A stretch of DNA of 64,000 bases, taken from IMG/VR virus record IMGVR_UViG_3300047095_000752, positions 124,001 to 188,000 of that record; one strand, written 5' to 3'. The stretch comes from a virus. The notes beneath the pieces were generated by a model. The model was not told where the DNA came from. It saw only the letters and a program-made list of their open reading frames with translations, and did not search any database. Made by a program: the position numbers and the translations under genes. Each line of letters begins with the position of its first letter. Within the stretch, counting starts at the first letter, position 1. Of this stretch, positions 16,316 through 24,692 are shown piece after piece.

Positions 16316-16909
16316 TTACATTCTATCTTTTACAATATCTTTTAGCTTGGTTAATTTTCCGGCTTTTGCGGCAGCATAAAGTTTTTGAGCGCATGCCTTT
16401 ACTTCTTCAGGCTTTGAATATCTAGATTTACACGCAGTTACAGCATTACCGGTTTCTTTGTACACAGATAGCATACTACGATTTTTAACCTTATTGTTTG
16501 CGAATTGACCGGTCTTATACGCGGCGGTACCAGCCGCTGCAGTAGTTGCTAGTCTAACGGGGCGTTCAGTTGCTTTAACTATGCCCTTCTGATTTTTATA
16601 TGCATTTCTAAACATATCTTTCATTACGGCAGGCGCAATTACCTTTCCGAGTGCGTCCTTTTGTGAACGCGCCGCCTGTTTAGCGACTCTATTTACCATT
16701 TGAACTCGTTCTGCTGGAGTCATTTTTAAAATTCCAGTTGCAGTCCCAACACGCCGTAAAATTTTTGATAAAGGTTTCGTCGCAGCTTCATTCAGTACGC
16801 CAGATTCTTGAAGTGTCTGGAATTCACCTACAGTAAGTTCACCTACAGCTTCTTGGATCAGATTGTCAAGATCCTGCTGCATCTCTAAAAGTTCGATTAA
16901 TTCATTCAT
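16316..16909 (-). CDS. Putative prohead-targeted cargo protein, MN-type leader, CX12C
   Basis: 197 aa. Leader MNELIELLEMQQDLDNLIQE, LTVGEFQTLQESGVLNE (sites TLQE, VLNE). Basic middle, Ala-rich helix LATTAAAGTAAYKTG, then CKSRYSKPEEVKAC followed by QKLYAAAKAGK. The Cys module matches that of the gene at 19003 (CKQSYNSPEDIKKC, then QNRLYAKYK), although their leaders belong to different classes: modules have been shuffled. Confidence 0.85.
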   Translation of the reverse strand: MNELIELLEMQQDLDNLIQEAVGELTVGEFQTLQESGVLNEAATKPLSKILRRVGTATGILKMTPAERVQMVNRVAKQAARSQKDALGKVIAPAVMKDMFRNAYKNQKGIVKATERPVRLATTAAAGTAAYKTGQFANNKVKNRSMLSVYKETGNAVTACKSRYSKPEEVKACAQKLYAAAKAGKLTKLKDIVKDRM

Positions 16910-16978
16910 TGTAATATCCTTTCAATGTTATTAGAATTAAATGGTTTACGTAAAATTCTTTACATATATTTGTCCGGT

Positions 16979-17515
16979 TTACCCTATATATCTATTAGCT
17001 TTATCTTTGGCTTTATCAAATATAGATTTATTTTTTAAAATCTCAGCTTCTTTTTTCTTTTTCAATTGATCGTGCTTAAGTTTACCATAAACTCCAAGAG
17101 TCACACCAACCCCAGCCGTTGTATAAGGGCGAGCTTTCATATTCTTGGGTAAATCTTTTATATTTTTCTTACCAGTTTTAATAGAATCTATAACTTCAGC
17201 TTTAATATCACCTTTAAATTTAGCTATATCAGCGGCATCTTTACCTTTTAATAAGGTATGTCTTTTGTCAATAGCATCATCAATGGCGTTAATAACAAAT
17301 CGGGTGGCTTTAGTTCCGGTCTGTAATACCTTCTTAGATACATTTCGGTTCGCGGATTTAGCATATGTACCGGCGAGCTTAAGTCCGGTCATTCCAAACT
17401 TAGCTAAATTTTCATTTAATATATTGAATTCATTGACAGTTAAATTGTTGATATGATTCTCGATTAACATATCAACTTCTTGTTTTGCTTCTAATAATTC
17501 TAATAAGTTATTCAT
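16979..17515 (-). CDS. Putative prohead-targeted cargo protein, MN-type leader
   Basis: 178 aa from the ATG of MNNLLELLEAKQEVDMLIE; a ten-codon upstream extension is rejected because it lies in the HNH gene and AAAAGGAT favours this start. Leader ends LTVNEFNILNEN (site ILNE). Helix PYTTAGVGVTLGVYG near residue 140, then a charged tail. No Cys pair. Preceded in the transcript by an HNH gene. Confidence 0.85.
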   Translation of the reverse strand: MNNLLELLEAKQEVDMLIENHINNLTVNEFNILNENLAKFGMTGLKLAGTYAKSANRNVSKKVLQTGTKATRFVINAIDDAIDKRHTLLKGKDAADIAKFKGDIKAEVIDSIKTGKKNIKDLPKNMKARPYTTAGVGVTLGVYGKLKHDQLKKKKEAEILKNKSIFDKAKDKANRYIG

Positions 17516-17531
17516 TATGTTATAATCCTTT

Positions 17532-18062
17532 TTATATATGGACATGTTTCCATGATTTATTTAATATTATATTTGATATACTTCTTGTATTTACATTAAA
17601 CATTTTTGAAAGATCAGACTGATTAAAAATTTGGTTTTTACCGTAAAATCTAATTTTCTTAACTTGTATTTCAGTTAATTTAGATCTGGCGTTATTTTCA
17701 CCTTTACTTGTTCTTAATTCATTGTCATATGCGTGTTGTATATTTTCGCTTCTAGTGCACCACTCTAAATTGTCTATATGGTTATTTTCTTTATTACCAT
17801 CTATATGATTAACTTCATCATAATAACTTTTCACATCCAATTTAAATGTAAGCATTACTAGTCGGTGATTTGTATATGATTTTCCTTTTTTATTTTTACT
17901 TAAATCTACTTGATGATATCCGTATCGATTTTTAAATGATTTCAGTATAAGTTCTCTATTTCTTTGAAAACTTTTAACTCTACCTAAATTGCTTATTTGG
18001 TAAAGCCCTTCATATTCTGGTATATCTTTCCAAACTTCTGTAGTCAATGTAACTAACTCCAT
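17532..18062 (-). CDS. NUMOD4/HNH homing endonuclease
   Basis: 176 aa. N-terminal NUMOD4 motif (WKDIPEYEGLYQISNLGRVK), HNH-3 core (YYDEVNHIDGNKENNHIDNL then EWCTRSENIQHA), and a C-terminal helix-turn-helix (QSDLSKMFNVNTRSISNII). This is the I-HmuI-like freestanding type, a different lineage from the zinc-ribbon HNH genes of the window. It sits flush (no gap) after the 231-aa gene in the late operon. Confidence 0.9.
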   Translation of the reverse strand: MELVTLTTEVWKDIPEYEGLYQISNLGRVKSFQRNRELILKSFKNRYGYHQVDLSKNKKGKSYTNHRLVMLTFKLDVKSYYDEVNHIDGNKENNHIDNLEWCTRSENIQHAYDNELRTSKGENNARSKLTEIQVKKIRFYGKNQIFNQSDLSKMFNVNTRSISNIILNKSWKHVHI

Positions 18063-18758
18063 TTACAGTTCAGGTTTATCCGAACCTTCTTTTTTCCAAC
18101 TGTATTTAAATTTATCATAACCGCAGTTAGACCAGTTGATCTTTAGCTTTTCCAATATAGGATCCAAATCGTCCGCTTCTAAATAATGACCATATGTTTG
18201 AACGAAGTATCCCATATCACCTTGACATAATTCAATGGGTAAGTTAATTGCCGCATTGTGGTACATCTCGTGGATCGACTTCAGCAGAACAATAAAGGGA
18301 ACTCTCATCTTATAGTGCATTTCCATCACTTCATCGATGATATCAATTGAAGAGAATTCTTTCTTACTTATGACGTGTTTCATTATAACCGCTTTAACTA
18401 TAACGTACAATGCGGCAGGGTGGTGGTGGATATCGCTCTTAGCGTTAACGTGACTCTCCCCCGTGATCTGGCATTCCGTCATTTCCATCACATTACGAAT
18501 GTAGTCCGTCCACTCCCCATACTCCGGGCACATCCGGATCATACTTTCACATTTCTTTATAAACTTATTTAATTCTTTATCGTCTGAAATTTCATCCCGT
18601 TTATATCTTAATGTATATTCGGAATTCTCGGAATGAAGTTTATTATTATCTTCGTCATAAGTTACGATATTAACTTCCGTTTTAACGGTGGATGCTTCTT
18701 CGAATAATGAATTTATCCGAGCATCAATATCATCGTCTGCTACAGCCATGAAACCCAT
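18063..18758 (-). CDS. HNH-like/zinc-site protein of unknown role, 231 aa
   Basis: Residues ~75-120 contain CPEYGEWTDYIRN, CQITGESHVNAK and DIHHHPAALYVIV, a C ... C-x-x-T-G ... H-H-H-P layout reminiscent of HNH nucleases. It has no leader and no homing-type flanks, and it is embedded between virion genes, so a packaged or morphogenetic nuclease-like protein is possible; I do not recognise a characterised family. Alpha-helical C-terminal half (HEMYHNAAINLPIELC). Start chosen for AAAAGGTAGG at good spacing. Confidence 0.75.
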   Translation of the reverse strand: MGFMAVADDDIDARINSLFEEASTVKTEVNIVTYDEDNNKLHSENSEYTLRYKRDEISDDKELNKFIKKCESMIRMCPEYGEWTDYIRNVMEMTECQITGESHVNAKSDIHHHPAALYVIVKAVIMKHVISKKEFSSIDIIDEVMEMHYKMRVPFIVLLKSIHEMYHNAAINLPIELCQGDMGYFVQTYGHYLEADDLDPILEKLKINWSNCGYDKFKYSWKKEGSDKPEL

Positions 18759-18765
18759 CTGATAC

Positions 18766-18996
18766 CTACCTTTTCTTCTTTCTTAACTTTTCTTTCATTT
18801 TGTACATATACATGTCGCATTTAAAGCGTTCATTTGGATCGTCGATGCTAGTACAACCATTCTTAATCCAACCGGCTCTCTTCTTACTACGAGTGAGATA
18901 TTCAATACCACCAATAGCAGATATAGTGGCAAGACCAATACTAACTAGGGCTTGATCGCTAATTTCTTTTAAAAATTGTTTATGTAAATAATTCAT
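18766..18996 (-). CDS. Putative prohead-targeted cargo protein, MNY-type leader, CX11C
   Basis: 76 aa, a minimal version of the design: leader MNYLHKQFLKE (site FLKE), hydrophobic helix ALVSIGLATISAIGGIEYL, then WIKNG and CTSIDDPNERFKC, and a basic tail (KMKEKLRKKKR). The W-I-K-[HN]-G-C ... DP-x-E-R-x-x-C module is shared with the gene at 7588. Confidence 0.85.
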   Translation of the reverse strand: MNYLHKQFLKEISDQALVSIGLATISAIGGIEYLTRSKKRAGWIKNGCTSIDDPNERFKCDMYMYKMKEKLRKKKR

Positions 18997-19002
18997 AATT
19001 CG

Positions 19003-19788
19003 TTATCCAGTAATCGAATCGATTGTTTGTCTTATCTTAGAAGTCTTATACTTAGCATATAATCTATTTTGACACTTTTTAATGTCTTCTGGTGAATTAT
19101 ATGATTGTTTACATGCCTTTACAGCATTTTGTAGTTTCTCATATGTGTATTCACTTTGTTTCGTCTTTAGTGCTTTGTTTGCGGTGATTGCCGTAGCTCC
19201 GGCACCGGTTGCTAATCCACCACTAACAACATTGTCAATCATATCAATTTTTCGTAATTTCTTTGCACGTTCGGCTGCGGTGCCACGTAAATTATTAAGC
19301 TTATCACCTACACCCTTTGTAGATGTATTAAAATTATTTACAATCGTATCCATACCTGCCTGACGGCGTTTTAATAGATCTTCTGCGTCTTTAGCCTTAC
19401 TTAATATGGCAGCTTCGGTCTCTTTCCACTTGGCTTTTTGCTGAGCGGATGCATTAGGCTTGCGAGCAGGGGACTTTGCCCATCTACGTTCAAGTTCGTC
19501 TTGTACGGCTTTAATATCCTGTTGTGGACCTACGCTGCGCTTCTGAATAGCGTCGAGTGCGCTTTCAACCTTAGCTTTTTTAGCAACTTGAGTTTTACGA
19601 ATACCAATAGAGGGCTTGAGTAAATCACCATATCTATCTTTAAGTTTAGTAAAGTCGATGTGTCCCTTTTTCATAGATGCTAGTTTATTTGGTACGTATC
19701 TTATTACTTTACCTAAATTTTCTAATGTCTTAGATTTAGCACCCTCTTCGAGGATAGCTTCAATTAACGCTTTGTGTTGGTAATTCAT
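19003..19788 (-). CDS. Putative prohead-targeted cargo protein, MNY-type leader, CX12C
   Basis: 261 aa. Leader MNYQHKALIEAILEE then GAK. A long charged helical body (residues ~60-160, with ESALDAIQKRSV, QQKAKWKETEAAILSK) suggests coiled coil. Then NVVSGGLATGAGATAITA and CKQSYNSPEDIKKC with QNRLYAKYK. Possibly a longer ejected protein spanning the periplasm. Confidence 0.85.
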   Translation of the reverse strand: MNYQHKALIEAILEEGAKSKTLENLGKVIRYVPNKLASMKKGHIDFTKLKDRYGDLLKPSIGIRKTQVAKKAKVESALDAIQKRSVGPQQDIKAVQDELERRWAKSPARKPNASAQQKAKWKETEAAILSKAKDAEDLLKRRQAGMDTIVNNFNTSTKGVGDKLNNLRGTAAERAKKLRKIDMIDNVVSGGLATGAGATAITANKALKTKQSEYTYEKLQNAVKACKQSYNSPEDIKKCQNRLYAKYKTSKIRQTIDSITG

Positions 19789-19791
19789 ATC

Positions 19792-21276
19792 TTAAGACCT
19801 CGTTAATAAATCGTTAACTTTATGATATACGGATGCATAATTACTAGATTCGACAACCGCAGATCTGATATTTGACTGCTTAGCGGCAGTTTCTTTAGAC
19901 CACGCACTTGCACGTGAGGCTTCACTGTAATCCAGTACGTCTTTAAGATTTAATACCTTCTTAAGATAATCAAATGGAATTTCTTGACAGTGATTTAAAC
20001 GAGGAGTACAAAAATAAGCAGACTCTTTAGTTTCATTTGTAATAACTAAATCACCAAAAACATATTTTGTAAGCTTACGATAGTTATTGACGATATCCAT
20101 TAAAGCTTCGTTACGATCTAAGTCATAAGAAGATAAAATAATCATTGTGCTCCAAGAGCTTGAATCTTTACTTGTGAACTTCTTGGCGAGAGTTGTGGTA
20201 TTTGTAAGTTCGTCTCTGGTTGGTGAAAACATGATTGCTTCAGAGGCTTCATTTGGATCGATGTAATCACCTTTATTAATAGCTCTGCGCTTAGTAAACC
20301 AAATTTTAGTATTAACTTTACGGAAAGCATTTTTAAATTGACGTTCAAACCAATTCATATTTTTGGCTTCATTTAGAAGTTTAATAATAGAAGTAACATC
20401 ATCAATAATATAAGGTACGCACTTGACCCCTACTCTTATCATCTTTTGTTCGGAGTTTTCAATACCACTATAAAGAGGAATTTCAAGGATCGTAGGTTCT
20501 AATGAAATTTGATTGAAGAATTGAATACCAGTAGGTTGTTCAACTGAATCTAAACTTCCAAATGAACTTGGCCTGTGTGTATCTAACTCAGCGGAGTGGG
20601 CGCGACGACCCTTTTTAATAGCAGTTTTACGATCTTTGAGTTCAGCAGATATCTTCTTGGTAGTAACATCGCTCTGTCGAGCAGCGCCGAAGTTCTTTGC
20701 TATATTTGATTTATCTAGTCTACTCAGAGCTTCCGTGGCATCTTTATTAGCTTTACTACCGGCGGGTGCATTGATTCCCGCTATTATTTGTGCGGGGGTT
20801 ATACCAAGCGTATGTAGTTGGGGTGCGATGCCAGATACGATTTTAGCAGACTGTGCCTGTGTTCTTGGGTCTAAATTTGGGTGTGACATTTTTGGGTTAT
20901 TTGGATCTTTACCCTGAGACACTGAAGAGTGATATCTGAATAAATTTTTCAAATCTTCCACATCTTCGGAACTGTTATTGGACCACATATCTTCTTTGTC
21001 AGCACCATTCGCTTCGCTTATAAATCTACCAATATTACACATTGAAGAAATTTGTTCGTTGATTACACTATCAGAAATAATAGTTACGGGAATATCAACG
21101 CCCTCTTTATTTACAGACCAAGAACCGATACGACTGTATTTCTTCATGGCTGCATTTTTGAACAAGGCGGCGTTGTTTAAAAGAATGTTTCTTTCAATAA
21201 GTTTTGAAAGTGCGGGAATTAGTTTCTCGTTCACTTGAGGTGAAACCATCGCAGGTACTATGAATAAAGCTTCCAT
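19792..21276 (-). CDS. Probable virion structural protein, 494 aa
   Basis: Not recognised. Largest gene of the late operon in this window. Begins MEALFIVPAMVSPQVNEKLI. An Ala/Lys-rich, low-complexity middle (residues ~110-240, including RTQAQSAKIVSGIAPQL and KKGRRAHSAE) separates two ordered halves; the C-terminal half has beta-type strands (IPLYSGIENSEQKMIRVGVK). Four bp ahead of a cargo gene. A portal- or tube-associated or head-completion role is possible, but no motif decides it. Confidence 0.75.
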   Translation of the reverse strand: MEALFIVPAMVSPQVNEKLIPALSKLIERNILLNNAALFKNAAMKKYSRIGSWSVNKEGVDIPVTIISDSVINEQISSMCNIGRFISEANGADKEDMWSNNSSEDVEDLKNLFRYHSSVSQGKDPNNPKMSHPNLDPRTQAQSAKIVSGIAPQLHTLGITPAQIIAGINAPAGSKANKDATEALSRLDKSNIAKNFGAARQSDVTTKKISAELKDRKTAIKKGRRAHSAELDTHRPSSFGSLDSVEQPTGIQFFNQISLEPTILEIPLYSGIENSEQKMIRVGVKCVPYIIDDVTSIIKLLNEAKNMNWFERQFKNAFRKVNTKIWFTKRRAINKGDYIDPNEASEAIMFSPTRDELTNTTTLAKKFTSKDSSSWSTMIILSSYDLDRNEALMDIVNNYRKLTKYVFGDLVITNETKESAYFCTPRLNHCQEIPFDYLKKVLNLKDVLDYSEASRASAWSKETAAKQSNIRSAVVESSNYASVYHKVNDLLTRS

Positions 21277-21295
21277 TGTAGATTAATACTCCTAT

Positions 21296-21529
21296 CTAAA
21301 TTATCCAAGGTATATCATCACCCGCATATTTAAATACGAAATCCTTTTCAGTTCTGAATCTGCTAGGTTTCATTTCAGGTTTTGGGGTTAGATCTTCAGT
21401 TATTGTTATTTTATCTTGTTTTGGTGTTGTATTTACAATATTTATGGTTTCTTTTTTTGTTGGAGTTTTTTCACCGTTTAAGTTTATAACATCACCAACA
21501 TCAAAGAATTTTGGGGCTTGTCTAAACAT
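21296..21529 (-). CDS. Hypothetical protein, 77 aa
   Basis: Not recognised. Polar, Thr/Lys/Pro-rich, probably disordered (NTTPKQDKITITEDLTPKP), ending DDIPWII. Its start overlaps the stop of the preceding gene by 1 bp; translationally coupled. Confidence 0.65.
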   Translation of the reverse strand: MFRQAPKFFDVGDVINLNGEKTPTKKETINIVNTTPKQDKITITEDLTPKPEMKPSRFRTEKDFVFKYAGDDIPWII

Positions 21530-22065
21530 TACCCTAAAGCTAGAGTGATTAAATCATTTCTAAATGAACGGTGAGCATTTAGAAGAATTTCGCCATGTTG
21601 ACTTTTAAACAGCTTTTGATCTGCGTTTGAAAGTGCGGTTTCTAACATGAGCATGTCAAGAGCGGTCTCTAAAAAGGTCTTAATTACAACCTTCTTGGCG
21701 ACTTCACGACGGTCCATCTTAGTATTTTCAGATAAGATAGAATCCACTTCGTAGTTGATTTCAGTCAGAACTTCAGCATTCTTGAGTACGTTCTGGGTCT
21801 CAACAAACACATCAAGTCCAAGTTGGTAAGAGTGCTTATTGATCTCAGGTACTCCACCTTTGTATGTATTTTCGGATATATGCTCTGCCATTTTATATAC
21901 TTCATAAAGATTTAATAGCATAGCATTTTTGATCTTTTTATATTGGTTTAGGTTGGTTTCAGACAGGCACGTAGAGGGTCTTGAACCGGGAAATAAAATT
22001 ACATCTATAGCAACAATATTCTCTAACATAGCGATTTTACGCTGCTTGCAAATGGGACAACTCAT
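21529..22065 (-). CDS. Hypothetical protein with N-terminal CPIC, 178 aa
   Basis: Not recognised. Starts MSCPICKQRK, a C-x-x-C knuckle with a further Cys at CLSETN; rest helical (YEVYKMAEHISENTYKG, TFLETALDMLMLETALSN). First gene after a strong terminator with its ribosome site at AAAGGAGA, so it probably opens the virion transcript unit that runs to 6.1 kb. Confidence 0.75.
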   Translation of the reverse strand: MSCPICKQRKIAMLENIVAIDVILFPGSRPSTCLSETNLNQYKKIKNAMLLNLYEVYKMAEHISENTYKGGVPEINKHSYQLGLDVFVETQNVLKNAEVLTEINYEVDSILSENTKMDRREVAKKVVIKTFLETALDMLMLETALSNADQKLFKSQHGEILLNAHRSFRNDLITLALG

Positions 22066-22134
22066 TTCAAATCTCCTTTATTTTTTAGTAATTTGAATTA
22101 TAACAATTTGTCCCGATAAATATTATACAAAAAA

Positions 22135-22160
22135 ATAACCCCAGCAAATACCGGGGTTAT
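22135..22160 (-). terminator. Intrinsic terminator, minus strand
   Basis: 8-bp stem ATAACCCC / GGGGTTAT with a 10-nt loop; minus strand continues into a run of seven T. Separates the 22-27 kb gene cluster from the virion operon. Confidence 0.9.
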
Positions 22161-22172
22161 AAATATACGTAT

Positions 22173-22586
22173 TCAGAATATTTTATAAAATGTTCGGGAT
22201 GAATAACAGGGTCGTGTACCAATCCAGCCGGGACCTGCTTGCCCTTTATATAAATACCAAAATTTATTATCGAAAAACCTACATAAAATTTCAAGTCGAT
22301 CTGTAAACATTTTTGGGCTTATTCTTGGTGGTTGTTCATCTGTAACCCCAGTGTCAAATGCTATCACCGATGTGTCATGTATTATCATCGGAGTGCTCAT
22401 CTGTATACCTCCCCAATCCACAAATGGTATCATGATTGGTATGTCTATAATTATAGTAGGTTTATTAAATTTATTTTTTAATTTTTTAAACAATCTGAAT
22501 ATATCAAATATTATATCTATAAATCTACACGTCATCCTCAACGTTACACGTATATAATCTATTAATCCGGAATAGCTAGAAGTCAT
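22173..22586 (-). CDS. Hypothetical protein, 137 aa
   Basis: Not recognised. N-terminal half is a hydrophobic/basic helix (FIDIIFDIFRLFKKLKNKF); then TIIIDIPIMIPFVDWGG. Start codon shares ATGA with the preceding stop. Last gene before the terminator. Confidence 0.65.
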   Translation of the reverse strand: MTSSYSGLIDYIRVTLRMTCRFIDIIFDIFRLFKKLKNKFNKPTIIIDIPIMIPFVDWGGIQMSTPMIIHDTSVIAFDTGVTDEQPPRISPKMFTDRLEILCRFFDNKFWYLYKGQAGPGWIGTRPCYSSRTFYKIF

Positions 22587-22987
22587 ATATACTCGTAAAC
22601 ATTGGTATCGTGATCTATTGTAATACGATCAATGGATGTTATTTTTTTGTAGATTTTTATTAATTTATTTGTAAATCGACTTGTATTATAAAAGTTTTGT
22701 TCTCGGTGGGTATCGTACGTCTTAATGATACCGCCGTCCCTATATGTCTGCCTTGGATCTATGGTTATTTTAGACAGATTGAATGTATTGATGGTATACC
22801 CCCAACCGCTAGTTTCGAAATTTATAAAAATTCGAAATGTTGATAAATATTTGTATTGTTTTATAAAGCCCTCGGCGTAGTCTTCTGGTAAAAACAATAG
22901 ATTTAATCGGGTGATTAATTTAGTGATAATAGTTAAAGAATTTACTGCTTGACGACCTGCATCGTTTAGATTGAGTATAGAATTCAT
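22583..22987 (-). CDS. Hypothetical protein, 134 aa
   Basis: Not recognised. The ATG of MNSILNLNDAGRQ is chosen because it makes an ATGA overlap with the upstream gene and has AAAAGG nearby. Rich in I, T, R, Y; beta-type strands likely (YLSTFRIFINFETSGWGYTI). Confidence 0.65.
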   Translation of the reverse strand: MNSILNLNDAGRQAVNSLTIITKLITRLNLLFLPEDYAEGFIKQYKYLSTFRIFINFETSGWGYTINTFNLSKITIDPRQTYRDGGIIKTYDTHREQNFYNTSRFTNKLIKIYKKITSIDRITIDHDTNVYEYI

Positions 22988-23316
22988 ACTACAGTTAGAC
23001 CTTTTATATAACACGTTGAATCCTTATTTACTTCTTGAAGGAATCCTGTGTACTTATATAAAAATACCCGGATAAGCCCGCTACCATACGCCCATATAAG
23101 TGGTATAAATATAATGGCGACCGTATGACACCTCCGTGGGACTGGTCTATATTCTGGTAATTCATAAACAATCTTAAAATCAGATCTAGATCGTCGTTCT
23201 AGTTCGTTATATGCTTTATAGAATATACAATTAAAAAAGTGTAAAATTGTATCTTTAAGTTTAACTAAAAGCTCATATGTACCCCTCGAACTCCACTTCC
23301 CAATTTCGAATTTCAT
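22984..23316 (-). CDS. Hypothetical protein, 110 aa, one hydrophobic segment
   Basis: Not recognised. MKFEIGKWSSRGTYELL start; a hydrophobic stretch (HTVAIIFIPLIWAYGSGLI) near residue 65 could be a membrane segment. Overlaps both neighbours by 4 bp. Confidence 0.65.
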   Translation of the reverse strand: MKFEIGKWSSRGTYELLVKLKDTILHFFNCIFYKAYNELERRSRSDFKIVYELPEYRPVPRRCHTVAIIFIPLIWAYGSGLIRVFLYKYTGFLQEVNKDSTCYIKGLTVV

Positions 23317-24167
23317 ATTTTATATTTTTCAAGTACTTTATCTATTTCATTTATGATCTGGTTTGACAGTTTTGATTTCTTCATAGTACCATAATGCTCC
23401 TCTAAACAATTTTTCAATAGTTTTCGTATAGCTTTATGTTTCACATCTGAATTGATTTTAATATCACTTGGGCACATCGTTTCAACTCGTTGCTTCAATG
23501 TTTCGAAGTGAGATTGTAGTTCGGCGAAGTTGATTTCACCTTTGATTATATCCATATGCAACTCGTTGTCCGACAATAAATCGATGGAATGATATGTACA
23601 CCATTCTACAGCTTGATTCATAAGCCGAACACTATTTACCGCTAATTCAGGATCGAAGTTATGATTTTGAAGTTTTATTGTTTTCTTATTTCTTTTTCGA
23701 GTAGGCATAGTCACATTGTATGAATTGGAGGGTTCACGAAATGTTAATAACTTGTTGAATAGTTTTATCGAATGTTCATAGTACGCATGGTAAATAGTTG
23801 GTCCTACAAACAAATCCCGGTTTTCTATAATTAAATCAAATATTTTAGATCTGTTTTCAATTAATGAATCTTCGGTATACAACGAATCTATAGCATTTGT
23901 ATTTCTGTTTTTACACATAACCATAAAATTAATAAAATTGTGTAGGATTGTAGTGCTCGTGTCGTCCGTCTCGGTTATACAATCCGTTGTCCTCGGACTT
24001 GGGTCGTAACCGTGGATGTAAGCTAAGTTGTTGGTTAAATATATGTCTTCATACTGAGGCATATAAAATCCGAATTTTTGTATTTTTATAGCTTTATGTG
24101 TAATTCCGTATGCGATTGGCCATAACTGTGTTTTAAATCCGACTTCCAATTCAATTTTCTTTTGCAT
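23313..24167 (-). CDS. Diverged nucleotidyltransferase-family (RlaP-like) protein
   Basis: 284 aa. The C-terminal part (LAVNSVRLMNQAVEWCTYH, KGEINFAELQSHFETLKQRV, KLLKNCLEEHYG) matches in order the C-terminal half of the better-conserved gene at 63409 (FAYHIVRLIDYAEQL, AGEWNLDQVENHFYEKE, LLLNCLEAHYG). That family is a minimal nucleotidyltransferase often found in phages. The N-terminal catalytic G-S ... D-x-D signature is not evident here, so this copy may have lost activity or changed role. Starts behind AAAGGG and overlaps the upstream gene. Confidence 0.65.
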   Translation of the reverse strand: MQKKIELEVGFKTQLWPIAYGITHKAIKIQKFGFYMPQYEDIYLTNNLAYIHGYDPSPRTTDCITETDDTSTTILHNFINFMVMCKNRNTNAIDSLYTEDSLIENRSKIFDLIIENRDLFVGPTIYHAYYEHSIKLFNKLLTFREPSNSYNVTMPTRKRNKKTIKLQNHNFDPELAVNSVRLMNQAVEWCTYHSIDLLSDNELHMDIIKGEINFAELQSHFETLKQRVETMCPSDIKINSDVKHKAIRKLLKNCLEEHYGTMKKSKLSNQIINEIDKVLEKYKI

Positions 24168-24450
24168 TAAAACCCTTTCTGAAGCTTACATGTGGCGCGA
24201 ATTTCATTCTATACTGGAATGTTATTATTCTTATATCTTTACATCCTTCGTAATACCCCAGTCCCATCATAGATGCGACTACATAGGGGACAGATTCAAG
24301 TTTACCATCTTCGAATATAATAATGTCTGCTCGCAATATTTTGTTAGATTTTGTATTCTGTTGTTTAACCATAGAACTTAATAGTTTTAGATATAACCTT
24401 CTCATACACGTTATAATATCAAGTGTCATTGATTCTAATTTGTATCTCAT
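24151..24450 (-). CDS. Hypothetical protein, 99 aa
   Basis: Not recognised. MRYKLESMTLDIITCMRR start, ATGA overlap with the preceding stop. Contains IIFEDGKLESVPYVVASMMG; compact alpha/beta. Confidence 0.6.
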   Translation of the reverse strand: MRYKLESMTLDIITCMRRLYLKLLSSMVKQQNTKSNKILRADIIIFEDGKLESVPYVVASMMGLGYYEGCKDIRIITFQYRMKFAPHVSFRKGFNAKEN

Positions 24451-24692
24451 ATTATATAACCATATGTCTTACATAAAGGCGAAACATTCCGATGTAGATT
24501 TAAAGCGTTGTCAATATAAGAAACCATATTATCAATCGTTATTAACTTTTTATCGTGTATATACAATAGTCTTGTTGGTGAGAATTCTCTGCGCGGATGA
24601 TGTTGTTTTAATATACGGTCATATAGTTTAGTTATAAGTCCTTTAATTTCTATGAAGTTATATATAAGTTTGCCTCTAAGATAATAAATCAC
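24447..24692 (-). CDS. Hypothetical protein, 81 aa, GTG start
   Basis: Not recognised. Start is GTG overlapping the preceding stop as GTGA, which argues for coupling. Basic, Tyr/Ile-rich (KQHHPRREFSPTRLLYIHDK). Confidence 0.55.
   Translation of the reverse strand: MIYYLRGKLIYNFIEIKGLITKLYDRILKQHHPRREFSPTRLLYIHDKKLITIDNMVSYIDNALNLHRNVSPLCKTYGYII

Noticed and set aside
18063-18758. Further homing endonuclease because of the CxxTG ... HHHP motif
   Set aside because: No repeat or NUMOD domain, acidic N-terminus, and no sign of insertion between coupled genes; left as HNH-like of unknown role.
7588-19788. Cargo-type genes as toxin-antitoxin or bacteriocin (CxnC leader peptide) clusters
   Set aside because: Leaders resemble LxE capsid-targeting sequences rather than double-glycine leaders, no ABC transporter or immunity gene is present, and the genes are interleaved with baseplate genes.
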